Of a stretch of 6,573 nucleotides of DNA, positions 1 through 5,184 are shown in pieces (the stretch's first letter is position 1; each line of letters starts with the position of its first letter). The DNA comes from Candidatus Roizmanbacteria bacterium (GTDB taxonomy: Bacteria; Patescibacteriota; Microgenomatia; UBA1406; GWC2-37-13): positions 1 to 6,573 of the forward strand of contig JAAXWV010000076.1 in the NCBI GenBank assembly GCA_013334845.1, read 5' to 3'. Below the pieces are notes generated by a model. The model was not told the origin of the DNA. It made no database searches and saw only the letters and a list, made by a program, of their open reading frames with translations. The translations under genes were made by a program, and so were the position numbers.

Positions 1-1527
1 GCCCTTATCTGGGATAAAGATTCTCAGGGAACTGAGTACACCATCACCGACGAGATTCCTGCTGATATTAAAGATAAAGTTGTTGAAGCTCGAGCTAAGC
101 TCGTTGAACAAATATCCGAACAAGATGATATTCTTCTTGATAAATATCTCTGTGGAGAAGAGATCTCAGTTGATGAACTGAAAAAAGCGCTCCGAAAAGC
201 GGTTATTGCATACAAACTTATCCCTGTATATGCTGGCACTTCTCTGCGCAACAAGGGTGTTCAACCGGTACTCGACGCTATCGTCGATTATCTCCCCTCA
301 CCGCTTGATCTTAAAGAAATCAAAGGTCTTGATCCTGTTTCAGGCGAAGAAGTACGTCGACAACTTACTCCTGATGAGAAGTTCTCAGCACTTGCGTTCA
401 AGATTCAACTTGATCCTCATGTCGGAAAAATTACTTACACCCGTATTTATTCTGGTGTTCTGGAATCAGGTTCTTATGTATATAACGTTGCTAAGGGTAA
501 GCAGGAACGCGTTTCCCGTCTTCTCCTTATGCACGCCAACCAGCGCGAAGAAATTGACAAAGCCTATGCTGGTGAGATCGTTGCACTCGTAGGACCTAAG
601 GAGGCCAAGACCGGCGATACACTCGCTGATCCCGCAGCCCCGCTTATACTTGAACAGATTGTATTCCCTGAACCAGTTATCTCGCTCGCGATTGAGCCGA
701 AAACAAAAGCTGATCAGGAAAAGCTTGCCTTTGCACTTCAAAGACTTGCTGAAGAAGACCCGACATTTAAGGTTAAGGTAGATCATGAAACCAATCAGAC
801 CATCATGTCCGGTATGGGAGAGCTTCATCTCGAGATTCTCGTCGACCGTATGAAACGGGAGATGGGTATGGACGTAAACGTCGGTAAGCCACAAGTAGCC
901 TACAAAGAGACTATTTCCAAAGCAGTCAATGCTGAGGGTAAATACATCAAGCAGACCGGAGGTCACGGACAATACGGACACTGTCTTATCAAGATGGAAC
1001 CGTTGGGTCGTGGTGAAGGAATTGTATTTGAAAACAAGATTAAAGGAGGCTCGATTCCTGGTGAGTTTATTGGATCAATCCAAAAGGGTGTCATGGAAGC
1101 TTGTGAAAAAGGTGTACTCCTTGGCTTCCCTGTCGTCGACATGAAGATTGTACTCTATGACGGATCATATCACGAAGTTGACTCATCTGATATCGCCTTT
1201 AAGATTGCCGGATCTATGGCTGTTCAGGACGGCGCAAAGAAAGCCGATATGGTTCTCCTTGAACCAATCATGAAGCTGGAAGTTACCGTACCGGATGAGT
1301 TCATGGGTACCGCCATCGGCGATATCTCCAGTAAAAGAGGTAAGGTTCTCGGTACTGAAAAACGAGGTCGTGCAACTGTCATTAAGGCCTACGCACCGCT
1401 TGCTGAGCTTTCTGGATTTGCTACCGTTTTGCGCTCACTCACTGAGGGACGGGGCATCTTCTATATGGAACCTTCTCATTATGAGGAAGTTCCCCAGAAC
1501 CTTGTAAAAGCAATGATAGAAAAGTAA
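1..1527 (+). CDS. fusA: Elongation factor G, C-terminal ~508 residues (5'-partial)
   Basis: EF-G is the ribosomal translocation GTPase, acting in the cytoplasm on the pre-translocation ribosome. The reading frame is open from base 1, so the gene starts outside the window; about 190 N-terminal residues (P-loop, switch regions, NKxD) are missing. Fragment residues 1-105 are the end of the G domain, including RNKGVQPVLDAIVDYLPSP after the G5 loop. Domain II starts near residue 116. Domain III contains FPEPVISLAIEPKTKADQEK (residues ~222-241) and SGMGELHLEIL. Domain IV has GGHGQYGH and the tip loop YHEVDSS, whose His (residue 391) matches E. coli His583. Domain V has GDISSKRGKV and ends in an EEVPQNLVKAMIEK tail. 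All are canonical for true EF-G rather than a tetracycline-resistance paralogue. The G5 loop is GTSLRNKG rather than the usual GSAFKNKG. The next gene is a phosphoesterase, not tuf, so the usual str-operon order is not kept on this side. Confidence 0.97.
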   Translation, partial: ALIWDKDSQGTEYTITDEIPADIKDKVVEARAKLVEQISEQDDILLDKYLCGEEISVDELKKALRKAVIAYKLIPVYAGTSLRNKGVQPVLDAIVDYLPSPLDLKEIKGLDPVSGEEVRRQLTPDEKFSALAFKIQLDPHVGKITYTRIYSGVLESGSYVYNVAKGKQERVSRLLLMHANQREEIDKAYAGEIVALVGPKEAKTGDTLADPAAPLILEQIVFPEPVISLAIEPKTKADQEKLAFALQRLAEEDPTFKVKVDHETNQTIMSGMGELHLEILVDRMKREMGMDVNVGKPQVAYKETISKAVNAEGKYIKQTGGHGQYGHCLIKMEPLGRGEGIVFENKIKGGSIPGEFIGSIQKGVMEACEKGVLLGFPVVDMKIVLYDGSYHEVDSSDIAFKIAGSMAVQDGAKKADMVLLEPIMKLEVTVPDEFMGTAIGDISSKRGKVLGTEKRGRATVIKAYAPLAELSGFATVLRSLTEGRGIFYMEPSHYEEVPQNLVKAMIEK

Positions 1528-1536
1528 GATGTATGT

Positions 1537-2196
1537 ATGAAAACTCTTATCTTTTCCGATAGCCATCTCGGTACAAAATTTGACGAGGAAAAGTTTCAAG
1601 CCCTGAAACAAGTGATTGAACAAGCAGATCGCGTGATTCTGAACGGTGATTTTTGGGATGGATACTTACTCCACGATTTTACCGATTTCATCGAATCAAC
1701 CTGGAAAACTGCTTTGTTTCCCCTACTTAAACAACGGGAAACAATCTATATATACGGCAACCACGATAAGAAGAAATACTCCGACGAACGGGTGAATCTG
1801 TTTTCCACCTCACAAACAAAACAATATCGCTTCACTGAAAACGGTAAGACGTTTATTGTCGAGCATGGCGATCGTATTGCCCCGCTTATTGATATTTTTA
1901 TCCCCTACCAGGTCAGTATACCTTTTACTATCCTGCACGACTGGGCAGAGAGTTTTATCATTTCCCTCATGGGAGAAAAGTATTACAAATATCTCCACAG
2001 TGTAGTAAATAACCGTATCAAAAAATACGCCAAAAAACACCTGAAACCGGACGAAATCCTCATAACCGGCCATACCCACCTTGCAGAACTTAACGTGGCT
2101 CAACAGTACGCAAATTCGGGGGTTAACAAACATCATCTCGCTCAGCATTTGTGGATCGAGAATGGGAAGATAAAGTTAGAGACAGGAAGATATTAA
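1537..2196 (+). CDS. Calcineurin-like metallophosphoesterase
   Basis: A 219-residue dimetal phosphoesterase with all core motifs in order: DSH (D8, H10), GDFWDG (37-42), GNHDKK (74-79), EHGDR (109-113) and GHTH (178-181). These are the metal ligands and catalytic residues of the calcineurin-like superfamily. The layout GDxWD ... GNHD ... HGD ... GHTH recalls LpxH-type UDP-diacylglucosamine pyrophosphatases. However, GNHD is the generic form where LpxH usually has GNRD, so the substrate is unknown. Residues ~114-165, between HGD and GHTH, are helical and rich in aromatic and hydrophobic residues (PLIDIFIPYQVSIPF, then WAESFIISL). This could be a substrate cap or membrane-facing element. There is no signal peptide, so it is probably cytoplasmic. 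The ATG is 9 nt after the fusA stop and in the same frame, suggesting co-transcription. No clear Shine-Dalgarno is seen, and the start lies in ATGTATGTATGA. The stop overlaps that of the opposing mscS-like gene. Confidence 0.9.
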   Translation: MKTLIFSDSHLGTKFDEEKFQALKQVIEQADRVILNGDFWDGYLLHDFTDFIESTWKTALFPLLKQRETIYIYGNHDKKKYSDERVNLFSTSQTKQYRFTENGKTFIVEHGDRIAPLIDIFIPYQVSIPFTILHDWAESFIISLMGEKYYKYLHSVVNNRIKKYAKKHLKPDEILITGHTHLAELNVAQQYANSGVNKHHLAQHLWIENGKIKLETGRY

Positions 2197-2744
2197 GCAT
2201 GCACCCGGATGATATTTGACTTTTTAGAACTCTTCTCTCGTACAACGGTAGTAATTTGAGAGTTGGGGATATAAATAAGATTACCTGCTTTATCTTCCAG
2301 AATCGTCAGCCTGAGGGTTATTTTATACACTTTTCCTTCGCTTGTTCCGATTTTTACCCGATCTCCAACACTGAACTGATCTTCAAAAATAATAAAAAAG
2401 CCTGCAATCAAATCCTTGACTAATGTCTGTGAGCCGAACGAAACAGCCAAACCCAATATGCCTGCTCCAGTAAGAATCGGACTAATATTTATCCCCCACT
2501 GGGACAGACAAACAAGCCCCACTATTAAAAACAGCACTACGTCTACGATGTTTTTAAGTATTCCGCGAATGGTGCGTGTTCGAGCCAGGAGCGATTCATG
2601 AGTGATTCGAGTTTTTACATTGAGAAATATAAAATCAATTGTTCGTTTAATTGAATAGGAAAGGAAAAGTGTAAAAATGAGAGCAAAGAGAGTAAAAACC
2701 GTATTATCAATATAATGATTGCTGCTAAGAAAATTCATATGCAT
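2193..2744 (-). CDS. Short MscS-family mechanosensitive channel
   Basis: A 183-residue membrane protein of the small-conductance mechanosensitive channel family, which releases ions and osmolytes when membrane tension rises. Predicted membrane segments are ~15-38, ~63-84 and ~88-122. The third carries the family signature: small residues in GAGILGLAVSFGSQ, a DLIAGFFIIFEDQFSVGD hinge, and entry into the beta domain (VKIGTSEGKV, then LRLTILEDKAGNLIYIPNS). It stops soon after the beta domain, about 100 residues shorter than E. coli MscS (286 aa), and so lacks the C-terminal alpha/beta domain that forms the cytoplasmic cage. The next DNA is the opposing phosphoesterase gene, so the short end looks native rather than frameshifted. 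The gene begins 6 nt after the nth stop. No Shine-Dalgarno is seen. ATG codons lie at residues 1 and 3, and an extended -10 box abuts the start, so Met3 (2738) could be the real, possibly leaderless, start. Confidence 0.9.
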   Translation of the reverse strand: MHMNFLSSNHYIDNTVFTLFALIFTLFLSYSIKRTIDFIFLNVKTRITHESLLARTRTIRGILKNIVDVVLFLIVGLVCLSQWGINISPILTGAGILGLAVSFGSQTLVKDLIAGFFIIFEDQFSVGDRVKIGTSEGKVYKITLRLTILEDKAGNLIYIPNSQITTVVREKSSKKSNIIRVHA

Positions 2745-2753
2745 ATTATATCA
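2745..2753 (-). promoter_or_regulatory. Extended -10 promoter motif upstream of the mscS-like gene
   Basis: The minus strand reads TGATATAAT here, an exact TGNTATAAT extended -10. Its TGA is the nth stop codon and its last T is adjacent to the annotated mscS ATG. A transcript starting ~7 nt downstream would begin at the A of Met3 (2738), giving a leaderless mRNA. No good -35 hexamer is visible, which an extended -10 can tolerate. The motif match is seen; promoter activity is inferred. Confidence 0.45.
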
Positions 2754-3377
2754 TGTAGATTGATAATACAGGCTCAGAGGGCAGTTGTTATGATCATGGG
2801 AACGAGCAGGGCAGTAAGCTCGACCATATTCAATAAGGAGCAAACTAAACTCAATCCACTTATGTTTCGGAACAATTTTCTGTAATTCTTCCTCTATTTT
2901 TTCTGGTGTCTTCGCTGTGGTAAGACCTAATTGTCGAGACAACCGCATCACATGAGTGTCCACCGCGATGCCGGAAGGAATTCCAAAAGCAACACCAAGC
3001 ACGACATTGGCTGTCTTTTTCCCTACTCCCGACAGACTCACAAGCTCTTCCACCGTTCGGGGTACTACTCCGTGATACTGATCACTGATTTTTCGGGCAC
3101 TTTCTACCAGGTAACGGGCTTTTGTCTGATGAAATCCAATCGCATGGATATTAGATGATATTTCATTAACATCCGCGTGAGCAAAAGCTGAAACGGTTGG
3201 ATATTTACGAAACAACCCGGGTGTGACTTTATTCACCATTTTGTCGGTGGTTTGAGCGGATAAAATGACCGCAACGAGGAGCTCCCAGGGAGTGGAGTAG
3301 TGGAGGGCGGTCGTCACCTGAGGGAACAATCCTCGAAGGATATGAATAATCTCTTTTACTTTCTCTGTTTGAGCCAT
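2751..3377 (-). CDS. nth: Endonuclease III (HhH-GPD DNA glycosylase/AP lyase) with degenerate Fe-S site
   Basis: Endonuclease III removes oxidised pyrimidines from DNA and nicks the resulting abasic site in base excision repair. The 208-residue protein has the family's usual length (E. coli 211). LSAQTTD (39-45) is the conserved N-terminal motif. The helix-hairpin-helix LSGVGKKTANV (115-125) carries the catalytic lysine K121, and VDTHVMR (139-145) carries the catalytic aspartate D140. The C-terminal iron-sulphur loop should be C-x6-C-x2-C-x5-C. Here the aligned positions are C189, H196, C199 and Y205, so only two of four cysteine ligands remain at otherwise exact spacing. The active site is intact, so I infer a working glycosylase with an absent or altered cluster. 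The ATG at 3377 has no obvious Shine-Dalgarno. The gene heads a pair with the mscS-like gene 6 nt downstream. Confidence 0.95.
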   Translation of the reverse strand: MAQTEKVKEIIHILRGLFPQVTTALHYSTPWELLVAVILSAQTTDKMVNKVTPGLFRKYPTVSAFAHADVNEISSNIHAIGFHQTKARYLVESARKISDQYHGVVPRTVEELVSLSGVGKKTANVVLGVAFGIPSGIAVDTHVMRLSRQLGLTTAKTPEKIEEELQKIVPKHKWIEFSLLLIEYGRAYCPARSHDHNNCPLSLYYQST

Positions 3378-3398
3378 AGGGGATTCAAAAATGAGTAA

Positions 3399-3404
3399 AG
3401 TATA
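3399..3404 (-). promoter_or_regulatory. Possible -10 box for nth
   Basis: The minus strand reads TATACT (one mismatch to TATAAT) 21 nt before the nth ATG. An A/T-only tract lies upstream and could act as an UP-like element. No convincing -35 is seen at 16-18 nt. It is listed because nth is separated from the upstream gene by 207 nt and needs either its own promoter or a long readthrough transcript. Confidence 0.3.
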
Positions 3405-3413
3405 TACCGCATA

Positions 3414-3441
3414 AAATTTTTAATTTTAAATTTTTAATTTG
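3414..3441. repeat. AT-rich 14-bp tandem repeat
   Basis: Two adjacent copies of AAATTTTTAATTTT lie at 3414-3427 and 3428-3441, with the second ending in G, so 13 of 14 bases match. The TTTTAATTT in copy two (3432-3440) also has an inverted partner, AAATTAAAA, at 3467-3475, so the tract could form an A/T-only hairpin. It lies 37 nt upstream of the nth start and may serve as a promoter-upstream element; that role is inferred. Confidence 0.6.
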
Positions 3442-3484
3442 AAATCAAATCCAATTTATAAATCAGAAATTAAAATCCTGTTGT

Positions 3485-3552
3485 CGTCATCCTCGCGCAC
3501 CTGCCTGCAACGCCAAGTATGGCTAGCATGGCGGGCACGGCGCGGGGATCCA
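3485..3552. repeat. Dispersed palindromic repeat, long form with nested hairpin
   Basis: This GC-rich island in an AT-rich spacer begins CGTCATCCTCGCG and ends GCGGGGATCCA; the same two ends flank the hairpin at 6519-6545. Outer arms 3491-3498 and 3540-3547 pair over 8 bp with one G-T wobble. Inside them is a second palindrome: TGCC (3502-3505) with GGCA (3534-3537), and CGCCA (3511-3515) with TGGCG (3529-3533), leaving a 13-nt loop. No T-run follows on either strand, so it does not look like an intrinsic terminator. It resembles the REP-like GTCATyCCCGCG...GCGGGAATCCA repeats found in many bacterial genomes. Confidence 0.7.
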
Positions 3553-3584
3553 GTGGAATAATACTCCTTCTTCTTTTCAAATTT

Positions 3585-4397
3585 TCATATTTCCACATTC
3601 CCCTCATTTTCCCTCACTATCCCCTCTCCTATCATTTGATCCAAAATCCGGGCGACACGTTCACTTTGCCCATTATACGATAAAAGGATTGATTCCCGCG
3701 AACGGGTCGACGACAATAACGCACGAAGAATTTCTCCTCGAATCTGCCTGTCTGATCCCTCAAATCGGGATTGTACAGCATAATGCCGGCTTCTCTTGTT
3801 AGGATTCTCTACCACCTTCGCCAGATAGGTGCCATAATCCATAAGCGCATAGTACCATTCCCGGGGATTTTCCTTATCGAGTGCCGCCTCAACTAGCGGC
3901 ATAAGCTGTTCATCAGCAATCTCCTGCTCGTCTTTAAAAAAATGGTGAATAAACACCCGCCGAATGTTGGTTTCGATAAACACAGTTGATTGATTGAACG
4001 CAAAAGCGCAGATAGAGCAAGCGGTCGCTCGTCCAATGCCGGGAAAGGAATCAACAATCTCCGGTGAAGCGGGGAGCACACCTTGAAACTGGCTTGTGAC
4101 AATCTCTGCGATTTGTTTAAGATATTTCCCTCGTCGATTGTACCCCATCCCCTGCCATTCCTGTAGTACATCTTTCAACGAAGCTTGCGCCAGAGCAGAG
4201 AAGTCAGGAAACCGCATGAGAAATGCAGGGTACTTTTCCAACACCCGCTTTACCTGCGTCTGTTGAAGCATAATCTCAGAGACTACAATCGCATAAGGAT
4301 CAGTCGTTTCGCGCCATGGCAGACGCCTCTTGTTGACTTGATAGTACTCCCCGACCGTCTTTTTAAATTCAGCTATTTTTACTGTTGATATGTTCAT
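3585..4397 (-). CDS. MutY-like A/G-specific adenine glycosylase lacking the Fe-S cluster and NUDIX-like domain
   Basis: An HhH-GPD glycosylase of the MutY branch, which removes adenine mispaired with 8-oxoguanine in base excision repair. Numbered from the ATG at 4397 (270 aa): LPWR at 26-29; the MutY signature SEIMLQQTQV at 40-49 with catalytic Glu E41; WQGMGYNRR at 81-89; helix-hairpin-helix SFPGIGRATA at 117-126; and FIETNIRRV at 140-148, where E142 stands in the place of the usual catalytic Asp (E. coli D138). After MDYGTYL there is no C-x6-C-x2-C-x5-C; the segment reads NPNKRSRHY ... FEGSDRQIRG without cysteine. The last ~55 residues look like a small helical or winged-helix domain rather than the ~120-residue NUDIX-like domain of typical MutY (~350 aa). 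ATG 4397 is preferred because GAGAAG lies 6 nt upstream; an in-frame TTG at 4418 is less likely. It overlaps the HAD gene by 29 nt, suggesting coupling. Confidence 0.9.
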   Translation of the reverse strand: MNISTVKIAEFKKTVGEYYQVNKRRLPWRETTDPYAIVVSEIMLQQTQVKRVLEKYPAFLMRFPDFSALAQASLKDVLQEWQGMGYNRRGKYLKQIAEIVTSQFQGVLPASPEIVDSFPGIGRATACSICAFAFNQSTVFIETNIRRVFIHHFFKDEQEIADEQLMPLVEAALDKENPREWYYALMDYGTYLAKVVENPNKRSRHYAVQSRFEGSDRQIRGEILRALLSSTRSRESILLSYNGQSERVARILDQMIGEGIVRENEGNVEI

Positions 4398-5136
4398 AGA
4401 GTTCTTCTCGTCTCTCAATCTCTTGAATTTTCAGGGGAATTAAAGCGAAATCCTGAATCGAGATAGCGGCGTCGGGTTGCACATTAATCTGTTCCTGGGG
4501 TGTAATGGGGTTATCGACAAAAATAGCATGAATCCCCATCCGTTTTGCTCCGTATATATCGTCATAAAGATCATTTCCGATCATAATACACTCTTCAGGC
4601 TCAAGTTGCACAATTTCCAATGCCTTTCGATAAAAAAATGTGCTCGGTTTTTTGAAACCGATTTCAGAAGAGAAGACCAGATGTTGAAAATACTGCTCTA
4701 TCCCCAACTCTTGTAATTCTATCCGGGTATAGGAAGCCTGAGCAATACTAGCACTGGCAATAATATATTTTTGAGACAGCTCATTTAATACCTCTTTTAC
4801 CTGAGGATATAGTTTGAATTGGTGCTGATTGATCCGACGGAATTTCCAGATAAGCTCGGAGAGTTCGGTATCGCTTATCTCGACGCCGTAAGAAGACTGA
4901 AACATGGATCTAAGACTCTTTTGCCAGTCATGATGATATATCTTCGGATCCTTGTCTTGATAGTACTTGTCAATCTCCTGCCAGTAATTAATCTCGCACC
5001 GGCCGGCATTGTATTCATCTATCCCTTTTGAGGCGAGAAATTTTGAGAATACCTCCCAGGCTTCGGAGCCCCGTTCGTGCTTCAGCTCTACATCGATAAG
5101 CGTTTGATAGATGTCGAAAAATATACCTTTAATCAT
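4369..5136 (-). CDS. HAD-superfamily hydrolase (haloacid dehalogenase-like)
   Basis: A 255-residue cytoplasmic hydrolase with all four HAD motifs. Numbered from the ATG at 5136: motif I FFDIYQTLID near the N-terminus with nucleophile D8; motif II IASAS at 126-130; motif III FKKP with K163; motif IV GNDLYDD at 187-193 with acidic residues D189, D192 and D193. Motif I is D-x-Y-x-T instead of the phosphatase D-x-D-x-T. The second Asp is the general acid/base in phosphatases, and Tyr at this place recalls 2-haloacid dehalogenases (DxYGT). Residues ~16-100 form a helical cap of C1 type. The substrate is unknown: it could be a phosphatase with altered chemistry or a dehalogenase-like enzyme, and nothing nearby decides. 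A GTG immediately upstream (5139) is an alternative start. The gene lies ~49 nt after purD and its 3' end overlaps the mutY-like gene. An extended -10 sits at the purD stop. Confidence 0.88.
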   Translation of the reverse strand: MIKGIFFDIYQTLIDVELKHERGSEAWEVFSKFLASKGIDEYNAGRCEINYWQEIDKYYQDKDPKIYHHDWQKSLRSMFQSSYGVEISDTELSELIWKFRRINQHQFKLYPQVKEVLNELSQKYIIASASIAQASYTRIELQELGIEQYFQHLVFSSEIGFKKPSTFFYRKALEIVQLEPEECIMIGNDLYDDIYGAKRMGIHAIFVDNPITPQEQINVQPDAAISIQDFALIPLKIQEIERREELYEHINSKNS

Positions 5137-5184
5137 CACTCAACTCGTTTAACTACCATTAATTAAGGAAGGATGTCTAAATTC

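Larger units (their letters stand above)
3378..3584. other. Intergenic region between the mutY-like gene and nth
   Basis: This is the longest non-coding stretch (207 nt). From the nth side it holds a possible -10 box, the AT tandem repeat, an AT inverted repeat, the GC-rich nested palindrome, and then a plus-strand G-free pyrimidine-rich tract that continues into the mutY-like 3' end. I see no tRNA, no convincing small ORF and no recognisable riboswitch. Confidence 0.7.

Noticed and set aside
206..592. Plus-strand open frame of 128 codons within fusA
   Set aside because: It overlaps conserved EF-G G-domain and domain II sequence in another frame, and shows no recognisable domain.
466..981. 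Long open frame on the minus strand inside fusA (171 codons)
   Set aside because: Its translation has no family resemblance or sensible composition and lies fully opposite the conserved EF-G domains; it is a mirror of codon usage.
1810..2148. Minus-strand open frame opposite the phosphoesterase, downstream of the short mscS-like gene
   Set aside because: I checked whether it could be the missing MscS C-terminal domain. It has no resemblance to it, and the phosphoesterase motifs on the other strand explain the DNA.
2711..2716. Plus-strand TATAAT near the mscS-like start
   Set aside because: There is no plus-strand gene downstream and no TG extension; it is chance in AT-rich coding sequence.
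2751..3377. nth as a pseudogene because of lost cysteines
   Set aside because: The frame is full length, and the catalytic Lys and Asp, HhH motif and ligand spacing are intact, so decay of the whole gene is not supported.
3485..3552. Intrinsic terminator for the mutY-like gene
   Set aside because: The stem is good but no run of T follows on either strand, and its ends recur upstream of purD, so a dispersed repeat is the better explanation.
3378..3584. tRNA, riboswitch or CRISPR array in the intergenic region
   Set aside because: No cloverleaf, aptamer core or regularly spaced repeats were found; the repeats present are one tandem pair and nested palindromes.
3672..3677. Another minus-strand TATAAT
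   Set aside because: It lies inside the mutY-like coding sequence, has no upstream TG and is not followed closely by a gene.
4398..4418. TTG start at 4418 for the mutY-like gene
   Set aside because: The downstream ATG at 4397 has a GAGAAG at suitable spacing, and the extra seven residues match nothing in the family.
2751..5136. The repair/HAD cluster as a new defence or mobile system
   Set aside because: All members are recognisable housekeeping families, with no nuclease-toxin pair, integrase or transposase nearby.
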